A stretch of 64,000 bases of DNA from Faecalicatena orotica (GCF_003149245.1 NZ_QGDL01000009.1:221882-285881); one strand, 5' to 3'. Shown: positions 46,444-55,504, counted from the stretch's first letter. Program-made: numbers and translations. The notes: generated from the sequence alone by a model not told the origin.

Positions 46444-47996
46444 AAGAGAAGATAGAAAAAGTACCCGGGGCAGAACCTTGCGGCAAGGTATGGCTTGCCG
46501 GGGCAGGCCCGGGAGATGCAGGACTTTTAACGGTCAGGACAAAAGAACTGATGGAACTGGCAGATGTGATTGTTTATGATGCCCTGATCAGCGCCCAGAT
46601 CCTGAGTCTGATCTCCCCGAAGAAAGAGATGATCCATGTGGGAAAACGTTCGGGTCACCATATGGTGCCGCAGGAGGAGATCAACCAGATTCTGCTTGAG
46701 GAAGCAAAGAAAGGGAAAAAGGTGCTCCGCTTAAAGGGCGGTGACCCCTTCATATTTGGAAGGGGCGGCGAGGAACTGGAACTGCTTAAGGAGAATGGGA
46801 TACCATTTGAAATCGTCCCCGGAATCACATCAGCAGCAGCAGTTCCGGCCTATGCGGGGATTCCGGTTACCCACCGGGATTTTACATCATCCTTCCATGT
46901 GATAACGGGGCATCCACGAAAAGACGGAACGAGCAGAATTGATTATCCGTCTCTTGTAAACCTTAAGGGAACGCTCGTCTTTTTAATGGGGATTTCTTCC
47001 ATGAGAACGATCCTGAAAGGACTGACGGACGCAGGAATGGACTCTCAGACACCGGCTGCGGTTCTGGAAAAGGGAACACTTGCCGCGCAGAGGCGTGTGG
47101 TTTCTACGGTAGAACATCTTGCAGAGGATGCAGAGAAAGCGGCAATCGGCACACCGGCGATCATCGTAGTCGGTGAAGTCTGTGCACTGGCAGATACCTT
47201 CCACTGGGCGGAGGACCGGCCTCTTGGGGGGAGGCAGATTCTTGTTACACGTCCGAGGCAGAACGGTTCCAGACTCTCCGATAAACTGCGTTCTCTGGGC
47301 GCCCAGGTCATCGAACTGCCTGCAATTGATACAAAAACAATCTCACCGAATCCGGTACTGGAACGTGAAATGAAGGCGTTCGGGCATTTAGCAGAGGAGG
47401 AATGGCTCGTCTTTACAAGCCCCATAGGAGTCAGAGTCTTCTTTGAACAGATGGCTGAGCTTAAAATAGACTTAAGAAAGCTGTTTCGATGCCCCGCAGA
47501 TGTGAAGATCGCGGCGATCGGGTCTGCCACGGAGAAAGAACTTGCCTTGTACGGGCTGTTTGCTGATTTAGTACCAAACGTATACTGTGCTGCAAGCCTG
47601 GGCACCCAGCTGGCAGAAACGGCAAAAGCCGGAAGCAGAGTCACCATCGTGCGTGCGGCAGCCGGGTCGGAAGAACTGCTCCCGCCGCTTGAGGAGGCAG
47701 GCATCAAAGCCGTGGATATCCCATTATACGAAACAGTTTATGAGACTCATGGGCAGGTCAGGGAAAAGATACAAAAGCTGTTTGAAGATGGTGAGATCGA
47801 TGCAGTCACATTTACCAGTGCATCTACGGTGAAAGGCTTCGTGAACGCAGTCGGTGCACTCGATTACAAAAAGATACAGGCGGTCTGCATTGGAGAACAG
47901 ACTGCCGCAGAAGCAGAAAAATACGGGATGCAGATTCGGATTTCGAAGAAGGCTTCCATTGACAGTATGGTGGAGCTGATTAGCTCTATGTTCTAA
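46440..47996 (+). CDS. cobA-hemD: Uroporphyrinogen-III C-methyltransferase / uroporphyrinogen-III synthase fusion
   Basis: 518 aa; ATGA overlap with hemC. Residues about 15-255 are SUMT (VWLAGAGPGDAGLLTVRTKEL, YDALISAQIL, LKGGDPFIFGRGGEE, PGITSAAAVPAYAGIPVTHR). Residues about 265-515 are HemD (GRQILVTRPRQNGS, VFTSPIGVRVFF, AIGSATEKEL, VTFTSASTVKGF). One chain turns hydroxymethylbilane into precorrin-2, directing flux to corrinoids. Confidence 0.95.
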   Translation: MKEKIEKVPGAEPCGKVWLAGAGPGDAGLLTVRTKELMELADVIVYDALISAQILSLISPKKEMIHVGKRSGHHMVPQEEINQILLEEAKKGKKVLRLKGGDPFIFGRGGEELELLKENGIPFEIVPGITSAAAVPAYAGIPVTHRDFTSSFHVITGHPRKDGTSRIDYPSLVNLKGTLVFLMGISSMRTILKGLTDAGMDSQTPAAVLEKGTLAAQRRVVSTVEHLAEDAEKAAIGTPAIIVVGEVCALADTFHWAEDRPLGGRQILVTRPRQNGSRLSDKLRSLGAQVIELPAIDTKTISPNPVLEREMKAFGHLAEEEWLVFTSPIGVRVFFEQMAELKIDLRKLFRCPADVKIAAIGSATEKELALYGLFADLVPNVYCAASLGTQLAETAKAGSRVTIVRAAAGSEELLPPLEEAGIKAVDIPLYETVYETHGQVREKIQKLFEDGEIDAVTFTSASTVKGFVNAVGALDYKKIQAVCIGEQTAAEAEKYGMQIRISKKASIDSMVELISSMF

Positions 47997-48033
47997 AATG
48001 GCGGGGCCTGCAAGGGGAAAGGAGGAGAAGCAG

Positions 48034-48954
48034 ATGCTGAGATATACGTGTAAAAGAATCCTGACTGGTATTCTTTCGCTTTTTGTGCTCGTAACAGCTG
48101 CTTTTTTCCTGACCCGCATGATGCCGGGCAGCCCCTTCCAGACAGGGAATGTAACGGAGAGCGTGCTTGAGTCTATGGAAGAGGAATATGGTCTGAATGA
48201 TCCACCGGTCCGCCAGTACCAGACCTATCTGGGTAACCTGCTGAAAGGGGATCTGGGCGTTTCCTTTAAAAAGCCGGGGGTCTCTGTGAGTGAGGTCATC
48301 GGCCGGGCATGGCCCGCCACGGCTTCCCTTGGTGCACTTGCAATACTGGCGGCGGTTGTTGTAGGAACGTGTCTGGGAATCTGGCAGGCTTCCACGAAGA
48401 ACCGTGCGGTAAAGGGCGGTATTTTCTTTGGAACCATACTGGGAACGGGGATTCCAAACTTTGTTATTGCGCTCCTGCTGATGCTGTGCTTCGGGGTGAA
48501 ATTAAAACTCCTGCCTATCGCGGGGCTTAAATCGGCTGCAAACTATGTTCTTCCCGTAATCTCACTGGCTGTGTACCCGGCTTCGGTAATTGCAAGGCTG
48601 ATGCAGAATACGTTCCGGGAGGAAATGAGCCGGGATTATGTGGTGCTGGCGAAGGCAAAGGGGCTGAAATGGAGGCGTACTGCCGTGACACATATACTGA
48701 AAAATGCGTGGATACCGGTCCTCAATTACATTGGTCCGGCGGCGGCCTTTTTGATGACAGGAAGTTTTGTTGTGGAGAGCGTGTTTACGATACCGGGACT
48801 GGGACGGGAATTTGTCAATTCCATTGCGAACAGAGATTATACTCTGATTCTGGGGCTGACAATTTTCATGGGAGTCACGGTTATCGTGATTAATCTTCTT
48901 ACGGACCTGCTCTGCGCATGCCTGGACCCCAGAGTGAGGAGGGCATACCGATGA
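48034..48954 (+). CDS. ABC transporter permease, DppB/NikB type
   Basis: 306 aa from the ATG at 48034, with AAAGGAGGAGAA directly upstream; an earlier ATG at 47998 would cover this site. About six membrane helices. N-terminal RRILTGI-like block, MMPGSPFQTG and EEYGLNDPPVRQYQTYLGNLLKGDLG are typical of oligopeptide/nickel permease B subunits; an EAA loop (VLAKAKGLKWRRTAVTHILKNA) contacts the ATPase. Sits inside the cobalamin operon after cobA-hemD. Confidence 0.9.
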   Translation: MLRYTCKRILTGILSLFVLVTAAFFLTRMMPGSPFQTGNVTESVLESMEEEYGLNDPPVRQYQTYLGNLLKGDLGVSFKKPGVSVSEVIGRAWPATASLGALAILAAVVVGTCLGIWQASTKNRAVKGGIFFGTILGTGIPNFVIALLLMLCFGVKLKLLPIAGLKSAANYVLPVISLAVYPASVIARLMQNTFREEMSRDYVVLAKAKGLKWRRTAVTHILKNAWIPVLNYIGPAAAFLMTGSFVVESVFTIPGLGREFVNSIANRDYTLILGLTIFMGVTVIVINLLTDLLCACLDPRVRRAYR

Positions 48955-49769
48955 GAGTAAAATACAGAAACAAACTGTTTTTAAGCGGAATCCTCCTGCT
49001 GCTTTTGCTTACACTTCTGGCAGTATTTGTGCCTGCATTTTCCCCTTATTCCCACACCGGGCAGAATGCAGAGATACAAAATACAGCTATGTCCCTGGCG
49101 CACCCCTTTGGCACAGATAAGTTTGGACGGGATATCTTTGTCCGTGTCTGGTACGGGACGAGGATCAGTCTGGCGGTCGGGATCGGAAGTGCAATGATCT
49201 GCGGTGTGGCTGGAATTTTTTTCGGCAGTATTGCAGGTCTGGCGGGGGGGAAAACGGATCTGGTGCTGATGCGTGCGGCGGATGTGATTGATGCCATTCC
49301 GTCCCTTTTGTATGTCATACTGATTACCCTTGTGATGGGGGCAAATGTGGGAAGCATCCTGCTTGGAATCTGTATTTCCGGCTGGATTGATCTGGCCCGG
49401 ATCGTGCGTGGGGAAGTACAGCGCCTTAAGACAAGGGAATTTTGCACGGCGGCCCGTCTGGCGGGGGCAGGTGCGGGAAGAATCCTGCTTAGGCACCTTC
49501 TTCCCAATGCCGCGGGACCTGTGATTGTGAATCTTACATTTATGATTCCGAAAGCCATATTTACGGAGGCATTTTTAAGTTTTGTAGGTGTAGGGATCTC
49601 AGCGCCGGTGGCAAGTCTGGGGACACTGATACAGGATGCCAGAAGCCAGATGCAGGTATATCCGTCACAGATGCTTTTCCCGATATTGGTACTTTGTATT
49701 CTGATTCTCTCCATGAATTTTATCGGAGCCGGGCTGGAACAGTCTGTCAGGCAGATTGAGGAAGGATAG
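48951..49769 (+). CDS. ABC transporter permease, DppC/NikC type
   Basis: 272 aa from the ATG overlapping the preceding stop, with GAGGAGGG upstream. About six helices; HPFGTDKFGRDIFVRVWYGTRISL is the diagnostic DppC/NikC N-terminal block, and the EAA loop is in TAARLAGAGAGRILLRHLLPNA. Second permease of the Opp/Nik-type transporter. Confidence 0.9.
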   Translation: MRVKYRNKLFLSGILLLLLLTLLAVFVPAFSPYSHTGQNAEIQNTAMSLAHPFGTDKFGRDIFVRVWYGTRISLAVGIGSAMICGVAGIFFGSIAGLAGGKTDLVLMRAADVIDAIPSLLYVILITLVMGANVGSILLGICISGWIDLARIVRGEVQRLKTREFCTAARLAGAGAGRILLRHLLPNAAGPVIVNLTFMIPKAIFTEAFLSFVGVGISAPVASLGTLIQDARSQMQVYPSQMLFPILVLCILILSMNFIGAGLEQSVRQIEEG

Positions 49770-49776
49770 TATAGAA

Positions 49777-51603
49777 ATGAAGCTGTTGAGTGTACAGGAT
49801 TTGAGCGTACAATTTCATGACAGGTATGAAGGACAGGAGGCAGTAAGCCACGTGTCTTTTGAAGTGGGCCCCGGAGAAATCGTAGGGGTAGTCGGAGAGT
49901 CCGGCTCCGGAAAAAGTACGGGTATGCATGCTATACTCGGGCTTCTTCCTAAGAAGGCGGAAATTACATGCGGCAGTATGATGCTGGAAGGTGAGGATAT
50001 CACACCTCCCGGTCCGAAAGGCTGTGGGAGGCAGAGAAAAGAATACGAGAGAAAAATGGAGACTGTCCGCGGAAACCAGATTGCGATGGTCTTTCAGGAC
50101 CCGCTGACCTATCTGAATCCGACGGTGAAAATAGGAAGGCAGATCACGGAGACTATCCGTGCACATAGGAAAGTCAGCCATGCCGAGGCGAAAGAGAGAG
50201 CCGTGGAACTGTTGGACATGGTGGGAATCAGGAACAGCACCCGGCGCATGGGGCAGTATCCCTTTGAACTTTCCGGCGGGATGCGGCAGAGGGTGGTGAT
50301 TGCCATTGCACTTGCGTGTGAACCTAAACTGCTCATTGCTGACGAGCCTACGACGGCGCTGGATGTGACGGTGCAGGGACAGATTCTGGAGCTTTTGAAG
50401 AAAATATCTGTGGAAACAGGGACGGCCCTCCTCTATGTCAGCCATGATTTAGGTGCGGTCGCATCGCTTTGCAGGCGTGTACTCGTGATGCAGGAGGGGA
50501 GGCTGGTAGAAGAGGGGACTGTGGAAGACATTTTTTACGAGCCGAAGCATCCGTATACACAAAAACTTCTCTCCCAGGCAACAGGCCTTTTGAAACTTCC
50601 GAAGGAGCAGCATGCTGCATCCATTCTTCTGAAAGTAGAACATGTGAGTAAGGACTACTTTGATGCAGGCAGACTGCACAAATCTGAAAAGACAGAAGCG
50701 GTCCATGATGTATCTCTACAGATTGGCAGAGGAGAAACGTATGGACTGGTGGGAGAAAGCGGCTGCGGAAAATCTACGCTGGCGGGAATGGTCACGCAGA
50801 TGCTGGAGCCGACGGCAGGAAAAATATCTTACATGGGTGATAAGACAAAACTGAAATACCCGGTACAAATGATTTTTCAGGACCCTTATGCCTCTTTGAA
50901 TCCACGCATGTGTGTGCAGGATATTCTGGAGGAGCCCCTTTTGTTAAACACATCGGATTCCCGTGGGGAGCGCGTCCGAAAGGTAAAGGAAATGCTGCAT
51001 CTGGTAGGATTAAAAGAAGAAGATGCGAAGAAGTTCCCGAGGGCATTTTCGGGCGGCCAGCGCCAGCGAATCGGGATCGCAAGGGCACTGATTCTGGAAC
51101 CGGAGCTTCTGGTCTGCGATGAACCGGTATCTGCCCTGGATGTGTCGATTCAGGAGCAGATTCTCTGTCTTCTGGAAGAGATTCAGGAGAAAAAGAAGCT
51201 CTCCTATTTCTTCATTTCCCATGATTTGAATGTGGTTAAGCGGATCAGCCGGAGAATGGGGGTCATGTATGCAGGGAGTCTTGTCGAAGCGGGGAATACG
51301 AAGGATATTTACGAGGACCCCTGGCACCCGTATACGAAGGCGCTGCTGTCGGCGGTCCTCGTGCCTGATCCCTTTAAGGCAAGGAGAAAGAAGGGAATCC
51401 TGCACACCGAAGAAAAAAAGATGGAAATCCCTTTGGGGAGGGGATGCCCCTTTGCCCCGAGGTGTGGATATGCCAGTGATTTATGTTTTGCGGGTAAGCC
51501 ACAGAAATATCAGTATGGAGAAAGAGAGATTGCATGTTTTCTATATTCGGAGGAACATGCGGGAAAAAGAAGAAGCGGCTTGAAGATGACATCACAAATT
51601 TAA
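49777..51603 (+). CDS. Fused double ABC ATPase (DppD-DppF type)
   Basis: 608 aa from the ATG at 49777, with GAGGAAGGA upstream. Two full ATPase halves in one chain: first half Walker A GESGSGKST, LSGGMRQRV, LLIADEPTTALD; second half GESGCGKST, FSGGQRQRIGIA, LLVCDEPVSALD. The C-terminus has the oligopeptide-type GCPFAPRC and later Cys, an iron-sulfur-like motif of the OppD/F group. The halves are usually separate genes (nikD/E, dppD/F). Confidence 0.92.
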   Translation: MKLLSVQDLSVQFHDRYEGQEAVSHVSFEVGPGEIVGVVGESGSGKSTGMHAILGLLPKKAEITCGSMMLEGEDITPPGPKGCGRQRKEYERKMETVRGNQIAMVFQDPLTYLNPTVKIGRQITETIRAHRKVSHAEAKERAVELLDMVGIRNSTRRMGQYPFELSGGMRQRVVIAIALACEPKLLIADEPTTALDVTVQGQILELLKKISVETGTALLYVSHDLGAVASLCRRVLVMQEGRLVEEGTVEDIFYEPKHPYTQKLLSQATGLLKLPKEQHAASILLKVEHVSKDYFDAGRLHKSEKTEAVHDVSLQIGRGETYGLVGESGCGKSTLAGMVTQMLEPTAGKISYMGDKTKLKYPVQMIFQDPYASLNPRMCVQDILEEPLLLNTSDSRGERVRKVKEMLHLVGLKEEDAKKFPRAFSGGQRQRIGIARALILEPELLVCDEPVSALDVSIQEQILCLLEEIQEKKKLSYFFISHDLNVVKRISRRMGVMYAGSLVEAGNTKDIYEDPWHPYTKALLSAVLVPDPFKARRKKGILHTEEKKMEIPLGRGCPFAPRCGYASDLCFAGKPQKYQYGEREIACFLYSEEHAGKRRSGLKMTSQI

Positions 51604-51613
51604 GGAGACGAAA

Positions 51614-53248
51614 ATGAAAAAGATAATTTGCATGATTCTGTCAGTAGCCCTGTGCGGGACTTTTGTCCTGTCAGGATGTGGAAAACAAGATAAAAATGGC
51701 GGGGATGGGACTGCGGATAAAAAGGAAAACGAGAAAGAGATTGTTGTGGCGACGAACAGTGAAACCGGGGGACTGGACCCTGCAGGAATGATCGCGCTGA
51801 CTTATCTGGCTTATTCTGTCTCTGCGCTGGATGAACTCCTGACTTATAATGAGGCTGGTGAGATTGAGTACCGGGCGGCCGAATCCTATGAGGTGAATGA
51901 CGATTCTACGGTGTGGACCTTCCATCTTAGGAAAGATGCCGGGTGGTCCGACGGGACACCAGTGACAGCAGACGATTTTATCAATACGATGGTGCGTTCA
52001 CTGGATCCGAAGAGCGGCAATGGTTATGCAAATTATTTGTATCCGATCAAGAATGCAGAGGCAATCTATAACGGGGAGGCTGACGCGGACAGTCTGGGAG
52101 TGAAGGCAGTAGATGACAATACACTGGAATTTACACTGGAAAAGCCGTGTGTATACTTTCTGGATCTGTTAAGACTTCCGGTCTATACTCCGTCGTGTGT
52201 CAAGTATGCGGATGAAGTAGGCAGTGGATGGGACAAAGATCCAAAGACAAGCGTTGCAAACGGACCGTTTTATCTGGATGAGTATGTCCCGGAGCAGTAT
52301 TTCGTTTTGAAGAAAAATGAGAAGTACTGGAATGCAGATAAGGTAAAACTCGATAAAATCACTTATCGCTTCTTTGATGACCAGCAATCGATGGCCAGTG
52401 CCTATGAAACAGGCGAGGTCGACGTCGCACCGGCCCTTCTGTCTTCTGTGATGGAACTGTATGAAGGAAAAGATGACCTTGTGATAACAGATACAATCGC
52501 AACAAGATATATTTATCCGAACCTGAATGTAAAACCGCTGGATGATGTGAGGGTAAGAAAGGCCATCAACCTTGGAATCAACAGGGAAGAATTGTGCAGT
52601 ATGGTAGGAGCGGATACAGAGCCTACTGTAAACTTCATTGCAAAATACATGAAGGACAAGCAGTCCGGCGGATATTTTGTGGACGGGGCCGAACCGCCGT
52701 TTGAGGAGAATCTGGAAGAGGCAAAGAAACTGCTTGCCGAGGCCGGATACCCGGACGGAAAGGGATTTCCCAAATTGACTTATAGTTATCCTTCCCTTGA
52801 GATGGATTCCGATACTGCGCAAGTACTTCAGGAACAGTTAAAGAAGAACCTGAATATAGATATCGAACTAAATGCCCAGGAGCTTCAGGTCAATTATACC
52901 GAGAGAAAAGCCGGAAACTTCGATCTGTGCCGCATGAACTGGACCGCTGACTTTGCGGACCCGTATACGTATTTATCCATGCTGCTCAGCAATGGGACTT
53001 ATAATTGCAGCGGTATCCGCGATGAGAAATATGATGCACTCGTAGAACAGTCTGACACAGAAAAAGATCCTGTAAAGCGGGCAGAATTAATGCATCAGGC
53101 AGAACAACTGGCAGTAGGAGAAGAGTTTTATATTATCCCGCTTTATTCGATGAAAAGCTGTAACCTGATCCGTCCTGAGATCAAGGGAATCACGCAGATT
53201 CCGGCTACGGGTGCCCTGGAGTACCGGTACGCGGAACTGGAAGAATAA
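51614..53248 (+). CDS. ABC transporter solute-binding lipoprotein, family 5
   Basis: 544 aa. A lipoprotein signal peptide ends in LSGCGKQ with Cys22 as the lipid-anchored residue. Then a peptide/nickel-binding protein fold: AESYEVNDDSTVWTFHLRKDAGWSDGTPVTADDF is the SBP_bac_5 signature; the chain length is that of DppA/OppA rather than the shorter NikA. It belongs to the transporter whose three other parts precede it. The ligand is unknown; the setting would suit a metal chelate, a corrinoid precursor or a peptide. Confidence 0.9.
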   Translation: MKKIICMILSVALCGTFVLSGCGKQDKNGGDGTADKKENEKEIVVATNSETGGLDPAGMIALTYLAYSVSALDELLTYNEAGEIEYRAAESYEVNDDSTVWTFHLRKDAGWSDGTPVTADDFINTMVRSLDPKSGNGYANYLYPIKNAEAIYNGEADADSLGVKAVDDNTLEFTLEKPCVYFLDLLRLPVYTPSCVKYADEVGSGWDKDPKTSVANGPFYLDEYVPEQYFVLKKNEKYWNADKVKLDKITYRFFDDQQSMASAYETGEVDVAPALLSSVMELYEGKDDLVITDTIATRYIYPNLNVKPLDDVRVRKAINLGINREELCSMVGADTEPTVNFIAKYMKDKQSGGYFVDGAEPPFEENLEEAKKLLAEAGYPDGKGFPKLTYSYPSLEMDSDTAQVLQEQLKKNLNIDIELNAQELQVNYTERKAGNFDLCRMNWTADFADPYTYLSMLLSNGTYNCSGIRDEKYDALVEQSDTEKDPVKRAELMHQAEQLAVGEEFYIIPLYSMKSCNLIRPEIKGITQIPATGALEYRYAELEE

Positions 53249-53265
53249 AACAGGAGGCGTAAGAT

Positions 53266-54264
53266 ATGTTTTACCTAGTGACAGGGGGCAGCGGGAGTGG
53301 TAAGTCTGCATTTGCTGAGGATATTGTGTGCAGTCTTGCCCGTGAATCCGGGGGGAGCCTGTTTTATGTGGCAACGATGCTCCCATACGGGGAGGAGACG
53401 AAAAGAAAAATCCTCCGCCACCGTGTGATGCGTCAGGATAAAGGCTTTGAAACTGTAGAATGTTATACCGGACTTGAAGAAAAGGCGGAGCATGGTATGG
53501 GAGTGTGTACAGAGTGGGAAGAAGCTTCCTCCCGCTGTGTTCTTTTGGAGTGCATCTCCAATCTGGCTGCAAACGAGATGTACCAGCCGGATGGGGCCAA
53601 AGAGAATACTGTCAGGGCTGTTATCCGGGGTGTGAGGGCATTAAACCGGAAATGCCGCCATCTTGTGGTTGTGACGAATGAAGTGTGCTCGGAATGTTCT
53701 TCAGACTCAGAAGAGATGCAGATGTACAAACGATTCATGGGAGAGATCAATACAGAACTTGCCCGCATGGCAGACGGTGTGGCAGAAGTGGTGTATGGTA
53801 TTCCGGTGAAACTAAAAGGTGTGCTTCAGCTATGTAAAACAAAAACGGACGGGAAACGGGAAGGAGAACCGCACATGAAACTGGTGATCGGTGGAGCATA
53901 TCAGGGTAAACTGGCATATGCGAAGAAAGAGTTTTTGGCAGCGGACCATTCATGGATTGACGGGGCCTCATGCCCTTTCGAGGATATTTATACCTGCCAG
54001 GGCATCTGGCATTTTGAAAGCTACATCCGGCGTATGATGGCAGCAGGGAAAGACTTGAAGAATCTGGCATCTTCCATTGCCGGCAAAAATCCGGACCTTG
54101 TTGTTGTCAGCACAGAAATCGGGTATGGACTGGTACCTGTGGATGCATTCGAACGAGAGTACCGCGAGCAGGCCGGGCGAATCTGTACAGAGCTTGCGGC
54201 ACTTGCAGAAAGAGTTGACAGAGTTGTGTGCGGGATAGGTACGACATTGAAAGTACTAGATTGA
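53266..54264 (+). CDS. cobU: Adenosylcobinamide kinase / GTP guanylyltransferase, double-domain version
   Basis: 332 aa, nearly twice the usual CobU length of about 180. Residues 1-190: YLVTGGSGSGKSAFAEDIV (P-loop), FYVATM, the guanylylated-His region LRHRVMR, VLLECISNLAANEM and VVVTNEVC. Residues about 203-332 repeat the fold: KLVIGGAYQGKLAYAKKEF (P-loop with Leu for Ser/Thr), then VVVSTEIGYGLVPVDAFEREYREQAGR. The second half therefore has the better C-terminal CobU motif and a defective P-loop; the first half has the good P-loop. They may complement each other. Confidence 0.88.
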   Translation: MFYLVTGGSGSGKSAFAEDIVCSLARESGGSLFYVATMLPYGEETKRKILRHRVMRQDKGFETVECYTGLEEKAEHGMGVCTEWEEASSRCVLLECISNLAANEMYQPDGAKENTVRAVIRGVRALNRKCRHLVVVTNEVCSECSSDSEEMQMYKRFMGEINTELARMADGVAEVVYGIPVKLKGVLQLCKTKTDGKREGEPHMKLVIGGAYQGKLAYAKKEFLAADHSWIDGASCPFEDIYTCQGIWHFESYIRRMMAAGKDLKNLASSIAGKNPDLVVVSTEIGYGLVPVDAFEREYREQAGRICTELAALAERVDRVVCGIGTTLKVLD

Positions 54265-54304
54265 AAGTGCTAGATTGAAAGTACGAGATTGAAAGTACTA
54301 GATT
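54249..54304 (+). repeat. Four 14-bp tandem repeats over the cobU stop
   Basis: Four copies of GAAAGTACTAGATT in direct contact (copies 1 and 4 identical; copy 2 has G for A, copy 3 has G for T at one site). The cobU stop codon TGA spans the joint of copies 1 and 2. The array fills the gap up to the cbiC ribosome binding site (GAAAGGGGAA). Too short and spacer-less for CRISPR. Confidence 0.9.
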
Positions 54305-54322
54305 GAAAGGGGAATTGTAATC

Positions 54323-54958
54323 ATGCATCAGATAGAACTGGAAAAAGTACTGCCTGCTGAAATAGAGGCAAGAAGTTTTGAAATCATTACGGAGGAACTG
54401 GGGGATAGACTGCTTGTACCCGGGACGGAGCCGATTGTAAAACGGTGCATTCATACGAGCGCAGACTTTGATTACGCACAGAATCTTGTATTCACGGAAG
54501 GCGTCGTGGAGCATGCAATTGATGCTTTAAGAAACGGGGCCTGCATTGTTACAGATACACAAATGGGAAAAGCCGGGATTAACAAGAAAAAACTTGCAAA
54601 ATATGGCGGCGAGGTCTTTTGCTTCATGTCCGATGAGGACGTTGCAAAGATTGCAAAAGAACAGGGCACTACCCGGGCCACTGCAAGTATGGACAAGGCG
54701 GCAGGACTGAACAAGAAACTGATCTTTGCCATAGGAAATGCACCTACAGCACTGGTCAGGCTGTATGAACTGATACAGGAAGGCAGATTAAAACCGGAAC
54801 TGATCATTGCGGTTCCCGTAGGCTTTGTAAACGTGGTACAATCCAAGGAACTCATCATGGCGCTGAAAGACATACCGTCAATCACAGCGCGTGGAAGAAA
54901 AGGCGGAAGTAATATTGCGGCATGCATCTGTAATGCACTGCTGTATATGATGGACTGA
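54323..54958 (+). CDS. cbiC: Cobalt-precorrin-8 methylmutase
   Basis: 211 aa. Moves the C11 methyl group to C12, giving cobyrinate. RCIHTSADFDYA near residue 35 has the catalytic His; ITDTQMGKAGINK-type block, IGNAPTAL and VPVGFVNVVQSKE with the late GRKGGSNIAA are all diagnostic. Full length, 58 bp after the cobU stop. Confidence 0.95.
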   Translation: MHQIELEKVLPAEIEARSFEIITEELGDRLLVPGTEPIVKRCIHTSADFDYAQNLVFTEGVVEHAIDALRNGACIVTDTQMGKAGINKKKLAKYGGEVFCFMSDEDVAKIAKEQGTTRATASMDKAAGLNKKLIFAIGNAPTALVRLYELIQEGRLKPELIIAVPVGFVNVVQSKELIMALKDIPSITARGRKGGSNIAACICNALLYMMD

Positions 54959-55018
54959 TGCAGGGAATAACGCATATTTTTTAAACTGCAAAGTGCAAAA
55001 AATAGGAGAGGATATCAT

Positions 55019-55504
55019 ATGGCAAAGGCATATTTTCCCATGTTTGTAGATATATCACAAATGAAGATTATTGTAGTGGGCGGCGGAACAATCGCGACCA
55101 GGAGAATCAAAACACTTCTGCAGTTTGCATCGGATATTACCGTGATCTCACCGGAAATAACGGATCAGCTGAAAAAGCTGGAGGCTGCGGGGAAGATCAG
55201 GCATATCTGCCGTACCTATCAGGAGGCCGATATTGCAGAGGCGGACATGGTCCTTTCAGCTGCGGACAGCAGTAAGGTCAACAACCAGGTTGCAGAAGAC
55301 TGCAAAAAAAGAGAGTATGCAACAGGCCGGAAGATCCTTATAAGCATAGCAGACGACCGCTCGAAGTGCGATTTCTATTTCCCGTCCGTCATCGTCAGGG
55401 ATGAAGTCGTAATCGGAATTAATTCGGGGGGACAAGACCCGGGGAAAGTAAAGCAGGTACGCCGGAAACTGGAGGATGTGATGGGACGGGGAGACATGAT
55501 GTAA
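55019..55504 (+). CDS. Precorrin-2 dehydrogenase (SirC/Met8 N-terminal type)
   Basis: 161 aa, with AGGAGAGG upstream. NAD-dependent oxidation of precorrin-2 to sirohydrochlorin, the substrate of CbiK. A Rossmann fold opens with MKIIVVGGGTIATRRIKTL; SAADSSKVNNQVAEDCKK and the PSVIVRDEVVIGINSGGQDPG block follow. Shorter than typical CysG-N or Met8 (about 200 aa), lacking most of the C-terminal helical domain, so chelatase activity is unlikely. Last gene of the operon. Confidence 0.9.
   Translation: MAKAYFPMFVDISQMKIIVVGGGTIATRRIKTLLQFASDITVISPEITDQLKKLEAAGKIRHICRTYQEADIAEADMVLSAADSSKVNNQVAEDCKKREYATGRKILISIADDRSKCDFYFPSVIVRDEVVIGINSGGQDPGKVKQVRRKLEDVMGRGDMM

Noticed and set aside
47045..47707. 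220-codon minus-strand frame
   Set aside because: Lies antisense within cobA-hemD, which has full family motifs; the frame is low-complexity Ser/Ala-rich, typical of an antisense shadow.
49046..49714. 222-codon minus-strand frame
   Set aside because: Antisense to the DppC-type permease and devoid of recognisable motifs or a ribosome site.
54249..54304. CRISPR-like array
   Set aside because: Units are 14 bp in direct contact without spacers, partly inside cobU; no cas genes in the window.
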